Below, in pieces: positions 23,325-31,927 of a stretch of DNA of 64,000 nt. The notes under the pieces were generated by a model. That model did not search any database and was not told where the DNA came from. It saw only the letters and a list, made by a program, of their open reading frames with translations. Numbering within the stretch: position 1 is the first letter of the stretch; the number at the start of each line of letters is the position of its first letter. The DNA comes from Acidobacteriota bacterium (GTDB taxonomy: Bacteria; Acidobacteriota; Blastocatellia; Pyrinomonadales; Pyrinomonadaceae): the NCBI GenBank assembly GCA_019639175.1, contig JAHBSK010000003.1, positions 310,001-374,000 of the forward strand, given 5' to 3'. Both the position numbers and the translations under genes were made by a program.

Positions 23325-26168
23325 GTGTCCGTAATGAGATCGGTGCTTCTTCTGTTGCTCGTCACGGCATCTTTTTCGACCGTTTTGTCACAGCCGCCGT
23401 CGCGGACAAGACCGAGGCCGACACCTGCGCCCATACCGTCACCGACACCGACCGACACTGAAAGGCTGGACGCGGCAGCGGCGATGGCCGACCTTGCCGA
23501 ACGTATAAATCTTCTTTCCGTATTTATCGCGGATCGTCCCGATTCCGACGAACTGGCAAGAGCGCGCGAAATGCTGACAGCGGCACGTGCCGCTCATGGC
23601 GAGGCGATGCTCGACGCCGGAAATGCCGATGCCGGAACCGACCTGATAAAACTGGCTTTTACCGAAGCTCCGACGCCGTGGCCCGACCGCCTGTTTGCCG
23701 AGATCATCTCAAAACTTCCGACATCGTTGTACATACGCGGCCAACGTGCCGAGGCTCTGGCAATGGCCGGGGCGATGGAAGAAAAGCTAAGCGGCGATCC
23801 GGCAAAACTTGTCAGTTTGGCGGGTTTTTACCTGGGCATAGAGAGCGGTGCCAATGCAAAAAGGCTCGTCGAAAAAGCCATCGCCGGCGGCAATGACTCG
23901 GCAGAGGCTTATGTCGTTCTCGGTCTGGCGGAACGGCTGTCGTTCGATATGGCAGCGTCTGAAAAAGCGTATTCGGCGGCGCTGGAAAGGCGGCCTGATT
24001 CGGGCCAGATCGTCAGCGCGCTGGCCGATGTCAGGCGAGCGGCCGGAAAGCCCGCCGAGGCGCTTGAGTTGTATCGACGCCTGCTCCTTAGCGACCCTGA
24101 CAACGCCGCCGCCCGGACGGGCTTTGTAATGTCGCTGTATGAAACTGGCAGGACGGAAGAGGCCGATGAGGAATTTGAAAGTGCCGCCGCATCCAACCCG
24201 GGAAATGTTCTTCTTTTCGCATCGGCCGCATATCGGCAAGCCGCCGCCGGGAACGGCGAACGCGCGGCTGAGCTTGCCTCACGAGCGATAGGTGCAAATC
24301 CGCGTTACATCTGGTCGCACATCGCGCTGGCGCGCGCCCTTGCGCTTCAGGGAAAGCCGGTCGATGCCGAGCGCGTTCTGCTGGCCGCCAGAAAATACGG
24401 CAATTTTCCGACGCTTCAATATGAGATCGCGCTTGTGCGGTCAAAGGCGGGATTTTTCCGCGACGCTGCGGATGAATTGAAAAAGAGCTTTTCATTGCAG
24501 GACGGCATGATCGGGACGCGGCTTGGCGGACAGGCCTGGCGAGAGGCCGCGACTTTTGGCGAACTGCTGGCAGGCGAAAGACAGGCGAGCCTTTTTGCAT
24601 ATCGCGGGCCTGACGACGGCGAGGACGCCGCACGATTGGCGAAACTTTTGGCGTTTTCCGACGCGATCGAAGCCTCTGTACCAGACGCGGAAAAGGCGGT
24701 CGCGGCAGCAAGAACTTTTTCTGCGGGCGGCGACAATATGCGTGTCCACCGCCTGCTTTTTGTTGCGTCAAGATTGCTGAACGCCCGCATCGACCCCGAC
24801 GCTGCCCGCGAACTTGCGCTTGAGGCGACCGGAACGACCGACGCGGGCCTTGCGGTCGCAGATCCGGCAGTGGCGGTAATGGCGGAAGCTCTCTATGACG
24901 GCAGACAGGCGGCCATCGCCCGTGATGAATATTTGCTGGTTCCTGAGGTTCCAAGGCAAACTCTTTCGGCTGTTCTTCGCGGCCGTATAGAGGAACTGGC
25001 GGGACGCGGCTACCTTGAAAAAGGCGAACATGCACAGGCGGTGATTCGCTTTCGGCGGGCGCTGAGCGTTTTGCCGAAGGACAGCCTCTGGTGGCGAAAC
25101 ACAAAATGGGACCTTGGAAATTCGCTTGCCGCCGAGGGCAATGACGCCGAGGCGCTTGAAAATTACATCGACGCCTATGACCCAAGTCGGCCCGACACTG
25201 TAAAATATGCCGTCATCGAAGGCCTTTATCAAAAGGTGAACGAAACGCTCGACGGGCTGGAGGCAAAGATCGGCCCAAACCCGATACGGCCGACAGATGC
25301 GCAGGAGGACGTTCCCGGACAAGACGAGATCGCAGGGAAAGAGACCAAAAACGCCGAACCCGATGAGAACACGGATGAAACTCCGACCGAGACAGAACCT
25401 GTAAGATCAGAGGAAATTCCCGACGAGGAAAAGAAAGAGGAGTCAAAACCGGAAGAAACGGAAACTGAGCCGGAAAAGACCGAGGAAGTTCCGGCTGAGG
25501 AAGAAAAGAAAGAAGATATTCCCGTTGAAGAGGAAAAAGAGGAGTCGAAACCGGAGGAAACAGAACCTGAAAAGACAGAAGACGTTCCGGCTGAAGAAGA
25601 GAAAAAAGACCCCGTAGAGCCGGAACAAAAACCTGCGGAAAAAACCGACACCGAACCGGAAAAGACCGAAGAGACACTGCCGGAAAAGAAAGAGCCGGAC
25701 GAAAAGGAAGCTGAGGACGAAACGCCTGCTCCAAAAGAAGAACCGGAAACCGGCGAACCTGCGGAACCAAAAACAGAGCCTGAAAAAACCGGAGACGAGA
25801 CGAACGAAGATCGGCAGCCGCTTGAGGAAAACGATCAGGATGTCGGCCGTCCGCGCGTTGTCAGCGACGCGCCGGTCAATCACATAAATTTTGAACCGTG
25901 CTTGATAACGTCAACTCAGGACAATATCTCGATCATAAATAACGGCGGGAATTTGGGCATAATAATCGGCATTGACGGCGACGCCGAGGCGATGAAGGTC
26001 GTGTCCAGCAGCCCCGAAGATGTTGAGGTAAAGGAGCAGACAAAAATTGCCGGAGCGTCAAAACGCATCTTTTACATCATCCGGTCGATAAGCACAAGAA
26101 CAGGCGAGTTCACCGTTCTTTTTCAGGCCCCGTGCGGAAAAAAAGAGGTCAACGTCAGGGTTCGCTGA
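23325..26168 (+). CDS. Large exported TPR protein with acidic Glu/Pro/Lys-rich region
   Basis: 947 residues from a GTG at 23325, chosen because AAGGAG lies 7 bp upstream and a signal peptide (SVLLLLLVTASFSTVLSQ) follows. A Pro-rich linker (RPRPTPAPIPSPTPTDT) leads into TPR repeats (about 110-640: AEAYVVLGLAERLSFDMAAS, GKPAEALELYRRLLLSDP). Residues about 655-845 are a low-complexity tract of near-repeats such as EEKKEESKPEETE and KTEEVPAEEEKKED. A compact C-terminal domain (about 850-947, ISIINNGGNLGIIIGIDGD, TGEFTVLFQAPCGKKEVNVR) looks Ig-like. Its 3' end overlaps the opposing O-antigen ligase gene by 14 bp. Confidence 0.75.
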   Translation: MSVMRSVLLLLLVTASFSTVLSQPPSRTRPRPTPAPIPSPTPTDTERLDAAAAMADLAERINLLSVFIADRPDSDELARAREMLTAARAAHGEAMLDAGNADAGTDLIKLAFTEAPTPWPDRLFAEIISKLPTSLYIRGQRAEALAMAGAMEEKLSGDPAKLVSLAGFYLGIESGANAKRLVEKAIAGGNDSAEAYVVLGLAERLSFDMAASEKAYSAALERRPDSGQIVSALADVRRAAGKPAEALELYRRLLLSDPDNAAARTGFVMSLYETGRTEEADEEFESAAASNPGNVLLFASAAYRQAAAGNGERAAELASRAIGANPRYIWSHIALARALALQGKPVDAERVLLAARKYGNFPTLQYEIALVRSKAGFFRDAADELKKSFSLQDGMIGTRLGGQAWREAATFGELLAGERQASLFAYRGPDDGEDAARLAKLLAFSDAIEASVPDAEKAVAAARTFSAGGDNMRVHRLLFVASRLLNARIDPDAARELALEATGTTDAGLAVADPAVAVMAEALYDGRQAAIARDEYLLVPEVPRQTLSAVLRGRIEELAGRGYLEKGEHAQAVIRFRRALSVLPKDSLWWRNTKWDLGNSLAAEGNDAEALENYIDAYDPSRPDTVKYAVIEGLYQKVNETLDGLEAKIGPNPIRPTDAQEDVPGQDEIAGKETKNAEPDENTDETPTETEPVRSEEIPDEEKKEESKPEETETEPEKTEEVPAEEEKKEDIPVEEEKEESKPEETEPEKTEDVPAEEEKKDPVEPEQKPAEKTDTEPEKTEETLPEKKEPDEKEAEDETPAPKEEPETGEPAEPKTEPEKTGDETNEDRQPLEENDQDVGRPRVVSDAPVNHINFEPCLITSTQDNISIINNGGNLGIIIGIDGDAEAMKVVSSSPEDVEVKEQTKIAGASKRIFYIIRSISTRTGEFTVLFQAPCGKKEVNVRVR

Positions 26169-27549
26169 CGGCGGCTGTGCTGTCATTAAGGGCATGATCG
26201 CTCTGGGCGACCGCCAGCGCCGCCAGCAATAGAAAGACAAATCCGTTCGAGGGCGTCCTTAGCGGAAAATCAAAGAAGCTGTGGATCAAAATGCCGAGAA
26301 TACCCGCCAAAGCTCCCGCCGCGATCGAGGCCCTGAGAGGGCTGCCCCGGCCAAATATCACCTTTAGCGAATCTCTGAAAAGCAAAAAAATGAACGCGGC
26401 GACACAGGCAAAACCGAGTATTCCCGAATCGGACAACGCCTGTAAATATTCGTTGTGAACATTCTGCAGCCGGTACAATCCCTTCCACGTGTCATATTTT
26501 GTAAAGGCGATACCGTATGTGTCGTGGCCGGTGCCGATAACGGGCGAATCAAGAAATATCTTTCCGGCGATGTTCCAAAAATGCGTTCTGCCGTTGGTTA
26601 CGTCGGTGTTCGTGTCATCACCTATGCCGCGAAAATACCTGTCACCCACACCCATAAAGGCAGCCAGCCCGAGGACGATGACAATAAACGCGGCTGCTCC
26701 GGCAAACATCGAAAGCCGCCTGCCGCGTGCCTCTGAGGCATCATCACGTTCACTGCGTTTCCGCAAGGCAGATGCCGAAAGGAATACAAACAAGGCCATG
26801 CCGATATAGCTTATCAACGCTCCGCGCGAACTTGTGAAAATAAGCGCCAGCAGCATTATCACAACGCCTATCCACAGCAGCGGTTTTTTATCACGCTTGA
26901 CGCCGCCGCCCGCCAACAGGCCAAACGCAATGCCGGAGATCATAACCATCAGCGCCGCGAAATGATGCTGGTTGACGAACGGCCCGAACGGTATCGCCTG
27001 ATATGCCTCTCTTATGCCGTAGATCGTGTCAGGGTCGGCAAGCCGCTGCGTTATCCCGAACATTGCCATGACCGGGCCGAATATCAACAGGACAACAACC
27101 ACGGTTCTCAGCCGCCTTGCCGAACGGATGAAAACGAGCGCCATCGCAAAAAAAACGAGGTAGAACAGCAGGCGAATGGTGAAAAGCCGCGTCGCAAAAG
27201 GGTCGATGCTCAAGGCCGATGACGGAGCGACGGAAAGCAGTTCGGACGGAACACTGCTGCCGCCAAGCGGAAGCAGTTGGATGACGCCGATAACCACAAG
27301 GCCTGCCAGCGGCAGTTGGACGAGCGAGTTTGAATAACAAAAACGGCCTGTCCGCCACGAACCGTATGCCCAAAGGGCGGCGGTTATCGAGATGACCAGA
27401 AACACAAGCGCCTGAGCGGGCTGATCGACCGCACCGAACCCGATGGTGGAACCTAGCGCTATGATGAGCAGCAGGATGAAAACCGCAAGCTCCGCCTTGC
27501 CGCCGGTTCGCGTTTCCGTTTCCTCAAACTCTTTTTTCCGTCCTTTCAT
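26155..27549 (-). CDS. O-antigen ligase/polymerase family membrane protein
   Basis: 464 residues with about eleven hydrophobic segments. The large loop 'YGIAFTKYDTWKGLYRLQNV' followed by HNEYLQALSDSGILG is the Wzy_C/O-antigen ligase signature: a His in the periplasmic loop before HNEYL. FVNQHHFAALM and TSSRGALISYIG also fit the family. It either polymerises repeat units (Wzy) or transfers them to lipid A or another acceptor (WaaL); motifs alone cannot separate these. It is the last gene of the minus-strand polysaccharide cluster, 9 bp after the TPR gene. Confidence 0.85.
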   Translation of the reverse strand: MKGRKKEFEETETRTGGKAELAVFILLLIIALGSTIGFGAVDQPAQALVFLVISITAALWAYGSWRTGRFCYSNSLVQLPLAGLVVIGVIQLLPLGGSSVPSELLSVAPSSALSIDPFATRLFTIRLLFYLVFFAMALVFIRSARRLRTVVVVLLIFGPVMAMFGITQRLADPDTIYGIREAYQAIPFGPFVNQHHFAALMVMISGIAFGLLAGGGVKRDKKPLLWIGVVIMLLALIFTSSRGALISYIGMALFVFLSASALRKRSERDDASEARGRRLSMFAGAAAFIVIVLGLAAFMGVGDRYFRGIGDDTNTDVTNGRTHFWNIAGKIFLDSPVIGTGHDTYGIAFTKYDTWKGLYRLQNVHNEYLQALSDSGILGFACVAAFIFLLFRDSLKVIFGRGSPLRASIAAGALAGILGILIHSFFDFPLRTPSNGFVFLLLAALAVAQSDHALNDSTAAVSEP

Positions 27550-27558
27550 CTGATCCGT

Positions 27559-28848
27559 TTATTCTGCCGCGAGGCTGATGTCGTCCAGCCACAACAGGCC
27601 GCCGACGGCACATTGCGTGCCGGAACAGCCCTCGCGAACAAGAGCTATCTGTATGCCGTCTGTGCCGTCCGGCACGGCAAAGCTCACGCGGACATTTTCC
27701 CATTCTCCGACACGGTCCTTTAGCGGATCGGACGCGGCAAGCACCTTTTTGTCCGACCTGTCGGTTATTTTCCAAACCAGTTTCGCCCTTGTTTTCAACT
27801 CAGAGCGGTAAAAGAATTCCAGCCGGTACCGCTTTCCGGGTTCGACGGCAACGGTCTGAGAAAGGCTGCGAAACTTGTCGCTGGAATTGCCGAAAACATA
27901 GACCAGGCTGTAGCTGCCCGAATGACGCGATCCGTCCGTTTGCGAGATCTGCGGCTCGCTCCCGTCAGGAAATGTCCAGTCAAAAAGGCTTGCCGCCCTG
28001 ATGTTTATCGGCGATTCAAAACCGCCGTTCGTCACCGTCGCTAAAACCGGAACAGCCGTTCCCTCCGTCCGTCCGGCAACTATTTTCAGGGCGTCGCGAA
28101 AGCGTTTTTCGCCGATCAATGTTTTTAGCAGCCTGTTCCCGGCTGCGGCGGCCAGTTCGCTTCGTTTCTCATCTTCGGAAAGCGAGTTCCAGATGGCAAC
28201 GGCCTCATCATGACGGCCTGCTGATGACAATGCGCTTATCAGTGGCGAACGGGCTTCCGGCAGATCGCCGAGCGCTTTCTGAATATCATCGGTATTGCCG
28301 TTCAGAACGTTCCATAGAACGCCGACCGCCGGAGCGGTGTATTTTGGGTCGCTTTGAGCGGCGTTTCTGATCTCGGCAAAAGCCTCGTCATATCTGCCCT
28401 GCCGCAAAAGGTTGTTGCCGAGCGCCCATTGCACCGACGAATAATTCGGCGCCAGCGCGGACGCAAAACGAAGTGCTTCCTCACCGGACTTCGCCTCGCC
28501 GCTGCGTTCGCGGGCACGGCCAAGTTCCAGCCAGATCAAATAATCATACGGCGACAGTGCGGCGGCATTTTCAAAATGCGTCAGCGCCAGATCGTGATTT
28601 TCCGGTGCAAATGTTTCAGTCCGCAGAACGCCCGCGGCAAAATGCGTCTGCGGATCGCCGGGAGCCATGCCTATTGCATATTCAGCCTCTTCCGGCGTCT
28701 CAGCCTGAAGCGCAACTGCCCGTCCCGCCGCCCATTTCAATGTCATAAGCGACAGCGCGAGAAGCAGCAGCGGCACGGCGGCCACGCCGATACGCCTGAG
28801 ATTTTGTGTGATTTTTATTTCGGAAACCGGCACAAGTTCAAGTCTCAA
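27559..28848 (-). CDS. Membrane-anchored TPR protein with C-terminal carbohydrate-binding-like domain
   Basis: 429 residues. One N-terminal membrane anchor (about 21-38, VAAVPLLLLALSLMTL). TPR repeats span about 70-250 (LALTHFENAAALSPYDYLIW, GRYDEAFAEIRNAAQSDPK). A beta-sandwich follows at about 270-425, marked GGFESPINI, RHSGSYSLVYVFGN, QTVAVEPGKRYRLEFFYRSE and LLWLDDISLAAE, a CBM4/9-like pattern. Its ATG overlaps the stop of the WecA-fusion gene (ATGA-type, 4 bp), so the two are coupled. A role in handling the polysaccharide during polymerisation or export fits the context but is inference. Confidence 0.72.
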   Translation of the reverse strand: MRLELVPVSEIKITQNLRRIGVAAVPLLLLALSLMTLKWAAGRAVALQAETPEEAEYAIGMAPGDPQTHFAAGVLRTETFAPENHDLALTHFENAAALSPYDYLIWLELGRARERSGEAKSGEEALRFASALAPNYSSVQWALGNNLLRQGRYDEAFAEIRNAAQSDPKYTAPAVGVLWNVLNGNTDDIQKALGDLPEARSPLISALSSAGRHDEAVAIWNSLSEDEKRSELAAAAGNRLLKTLIGEKRFRDALKIVAGRTEGTAVPVLATVTNGGFESPINIRAASLFDWTFPDGSEPQISQTDGSRHSGSYSLVYVFGNSSDKFRSLSQTVAVEPGKRYRLEFFYRSELKTRAKLVWKITDRSDKKVLAASDPLKDRVGEWENVRVSFAVPDGTDGIQIALVREGCSGTQCAVGGLLWLDDISLAAE

Positions 28849-30659
28849 TCCAGTTCGACCGTCTCAATGCGAAACTCCGCCCGCTTTAGCGTTATGTTCA
28901 GGCCGCGGCAGATGTCCTTCAGCTCTTCCAGCTTTTCATCGTCGGCGTTTCTGAACGAGATCAGCATTTCGCTTATCTCCATTTTCTCACAAAGGCCGCC
29001 GATGCCGTCATCGCTCGGATAAACTTTGAGGCCGCTGATGACCCTGCCGCGTTTCAATGGGTCGTCGTCAACAAAACAGACCGGCTGGTATCCAAACTCG
29101 GCGTTGTTGCGAAGTTCGCGAAGCACCATCTCGCCGCCGTCGCCCGCACCGTAGATAAGAACGCGGCGGGTCCTTTCGCCGTTTGAGCCGGGCAGCAGTT
29201 CGCGGATAAGGCGAAACGTCAGGCGGCTGCCAAAGACCGCAAGCAGCAGAAGCAGGCCGTCAACGACAAAGACCGTTCTTGAGAACCCCTCGAACCGCCA
29301 CAAGAGCAATATCCCGAAAACGCTTAACGCAGAGGCAAGCACAACGCCTCTGGTAAAGATTATCAGGTCAGAAAGGCCGGTGTATCGCCACAAACCGCGA
29401 TAGACTCCTGAGATGAGAAACGCAAAAAGTTTGAGGATGACGATCAGCGGCAGCGATTTGCTGAAAACAGGCCATTCGCCGCTGGCTTCGATCGGGCCGA
29501 AAATGATGATGTATGAGGCGTAATAGCAAACCGCTATCAGGATCAGATCCAAAAACACCTCAAAGATGCGGCGCTTGTGCGACACATCGACCAAAAAGGC
29601 ATACATTGCGTTATTCTTTGACGCCAGTTCTTCTTCGGTCTGATCGTAAACGCGGACCTTGGAAAGATAGACCCCGATCAGCGACAGCGCGACCGTAAAG
29701 GTTGCTATCAGCGCCAGGCTCTGCGTTACGCGAAGCTGGCTGACCATCAGCGCCAGAACACCCGCCGCAATGGCGAAACCGTAGATCATCAGAACCGCTG
29801 AACGCTCAGAAAGCCCGAGCGCGACCAGACGGTGAGATGTGTGGTCGCGTCCGCCCTGCGACGCCTTTCGGCCCCAGAGTTTTCTGAGGATCGTTACAAA
29901 GGTCGTATCGAAGATCGGGACAAAAAGGATAAGCACCGGAACGGCCAATATAGTGAAAATGCCGCGCGAACGCCCGCCGCCGATGTCGCTGAGCAAGACA
30001 GAGCTTGCCAGAAAAAAGCCGACGAACATTGACCCGCAATCGCCCATAAAGATCGACGCCGGATTGAAATTGAACACAAGAAAGCCGAGCAGAGCGCCGA
30101 TAAATATCGAGACCAAAAGGGCATCAGACACCTGGCCGTGATTCCAAAACCCGATGGCAAGCGATATCGCCGCGATGGCGGCAATGCCCGCTGCCAGGCC
30201 GTCCATATTGTCCAAAAGATTGATCGCGTTGGTGATGGCAACCACCCAGAAAACCGTTATGGCGGAATCGATGACCTCGGAACCGGTCAGCGGCAGACGC
30301 AGGCCGAACCCGACTATGATGACAGCTCCGATAAGCTGACCTACAAGTTTTTGATAAGGTTTTATGTCCAGCAGATCGTCTATCAGCCCGATGAAGAAAA
30401 GAAATGTGCTGCCGCCGAGAATGACGAGCGAATCGGTGTTCTTTGGCGAAAGAAATGCGAAAAGGACGGCGACCGTGAGAAAAATACCGACGCCGCCGAG
30501 CATGGCCGTCGGACGTTTGTGCCAGCGGTCCGATTTTGGCTTGGCGACCTGCCCTATCCTGTGCGCGAACGCCCGAACGGCAAACGTAAAGCCGATCGAG
30601 ACCGCCATGGCGAGGCCGCAAACAAAGATCGGATTTTGAACAAGTTCCTGCATCTGCAT
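28845..30659 (-). CDS. Fusion of WecA/MraY-type sugar-phosphate transferase and PglF-like NDP-sugar-binding half
   Basis: 604 residues. The first about 320 form a polytopic polyprenyl-phosphate sugar-1-phosphate transferase with PKSDRWHKRPTAMLGG, DNMDGLAAGI, GDCGSMFVGF and HTSHRLVALG (metal and nucleotide-sugar sites). Residues from about 355 begin a second unit. It has four membrane helices, then a Rossmann fold RRVLIYGAGDGGEMVLREL (about 460), as in the N-terminal part of FlaA1/PglF-type dehydratases. The catalytic short-chain dehydrogenase half is missing. The protein probably starts lipid-linked repeat-unit assembly. Twenty bases separate it from the upstream GT4 gene. Confidence 0.85.
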   Translation of the reverse strand: MQMQELVQNPIFVCGLAMAVSIGFTFAVRAFAHRIGQVAKPKSDRWHKRPTAMLGGVGIFLTVAVLFAFLSPKNTDSLVILGGSTFLFFIGLIDDLLDIKPYQKLVGQLIGAVIIVGFGLRLPLTGSEVIDSAITVFWVVAITNAINLLDNMDGLAAGIAAIAAISLAIGFWNHGQVSDALLVSIFIGALLGFLVFNFNPASIFMGDCGSMFVGFFLASSVLLSDIGGGRSRGIFTILAVPVLILFVPIFDTTFVTILRKLWGRKASQGGRDHTSHRLVALGLSERSAVLMIYGFAIAAGVLALMVSQLRVTQSLALIATFTVALSLIGVYLSKVRVYDQTEEELASKNNAMYAFLVDVSHKRRIFEVFLDLILIAVCYYASYIIIFGPIEASGEWPVFSKSLPLIVILKLFAFLISGVYRGLWRYTGLSDLIIFTRGVVLASALSVFGILLLWRFEGFSRTVFVVDGLLLLLAVFGSRLTFRLIRELLPGSNGERTRRVLIYGAGDGGEMVLRELRNNAEFGYQPVCFVDDDPLKRGRVISGLKVYPSDDGIGGLCEKMEISEMLISFRNADDEKLEELKDICRGLNITLKRAEFRIETVELD

Positions 30660-30677
30660 CTTCAGGCGAAAACAGCC

Positions 30678-31883
30678 TTACTTTTCGGCCAGCGAATCGT
30701 AAAGCCGTGAAATGTCATTTATCAGCCTGTCTTTTGAATAATTTTCGATAACAAAAGCGCGGGCGTTATCGGCAAGCATTTCTCGTAATCTTTCATTTTT
30801 TGCCAAATAACGCAAGCCGTTGGCAAAACCGGCCACGTTGCCGGAAGCGACGCCGATGCCTCTTTCATGAATGTCGAAGCCGTCTTTTTCTTCGATGATC
30901 TGCCCTAAAAGATCTGCCACGCCGCCGACCGTGGTCGCGATGACCGGACGGCCTGCTGCCATTGCCTCGATCAGCGAAAGCGGCGTTCCCTCGTTCAGCG
31001 AAGTAAGAGCGACCACGTCACAATCAGCATAAACGGCCGATGTATCCTCAACATTACCGAGAAATGTGACGTTCTCATTGAGGGTCAGATCAAGAACAGT
31101 TCTTTCAAGGCTTTCGCGAAGGCTGCCGCTACCGGCGATCAGCAGTCGAGGCGCGGGCGTTTCCCCATCAAGCTCTTTATATTTTGCCGCTGCCTTAAGC
31201 AGCATCGGCAGATTCTTTATCTCGGTCAGTCTGCCGACAAACGCGGTAACGAGGCCGCGTTCGGAAAGCGGCTGCGGCGACGGCACTTTTTTGAACGGGT
31301 CAAGGTCGATGCCGAGCGGAACTATCTCAAACTGCTCCGGGCGGCCAACACGGAACGTTCCGTTTATTTCCTCAAACTGCTGCTGAGAGATGACGACGAT
31401 CCTGTCCGTGGCAAAACGGGCAAGCATCCTTTCGATAAAAAGGAACAGCCTAGTTTTTGCCTGTCCATAATAACTGTGAAATACGTGTCCGTGAAATGTG
31501 TGGACAACATGGACGCGACGCGGACGGCCGACGAGAACAGCAGGCGTAAACCATTTATACACAAAAGCGGCAACACGGCCGACCGTCCCCGCTTTGGCTG
31601 TATGCGTATGAACGACATCCGGCGAGAACCGCCGCATTTCGCGGTAGATCTTGAACAGAGAAATAATGTCACGCGGCGAAAGCTCGCGGCTCATTTCGCG
31701 AATATAGGCCGGCTTTACCTCAAGCTGTTCCGCAAGATATGCCATGTCCTCTTCGCCCGGCGGAACGGTTCCGGCGATCAGCCGCGATCTGAACCTGTCA
31801 TTGTCCAATCCCTTCGTCAGCCACAGCACATGGCGCGCCGGGCCACCGACGTTAAGGCGTGCGATCATGCGAAGGACTTTCAT
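30678..31883 (-). CDS. GT4 family glycosyltransferase
   Basis: 401 residues with GT-B fold features. An N-terminal glycine-rich loop (LNVGGPARHVLWLTKGL) is followed by the C-terminal nucleotide-sugar site NEGTPLSLIEAMAAGRPVIA (EX7E motif, near residue 295). No signal peptide; expected at the inner face of the membrane, adding a sugar to the lipid-linked unit. Acceptor and donor cannot be read from sequence. Confidence 0.9.
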   Translation of the reverse strand: MKVLRMIARLNVGGPARHVLWLTKGLDNDRFRSRLIAGTVPPGEEDMAYLAEQLEVKPAYIREMSRELSPRDIISLFKIYREMRRFSPDVVHTHTAKAGTVGRVAAFVYKWFTPAVLVGRPRRVHVVHTFHGHVFHSYYGQAKTRLFLFIERMLARFATDRIVVISQQQFEEINGTFRVGRPEQFEIVPLGIDLDPFKKVPSPQPLSERGLVTAFVGRLTEIKNLPMLLKAAAKYKELDGETPAPRLLIAGSGSLRESLERTVLDLTLNENVTFLGNVEDTSAVYADCDVVALTSLNEGTPLSLIEAMAAGRPVIATTVGGVADLLGQIIEEKDGFDIHERGIGVASGNVAGFANGLRYLAKNERLREMLADNARAFVIENYSKDRLINDISRLYDSLAEK

Positions 31884-31927
31884 CAGCTATACGGTCAACC
31901 GGGCTTGTGAGCAAACACAATGCTTGA

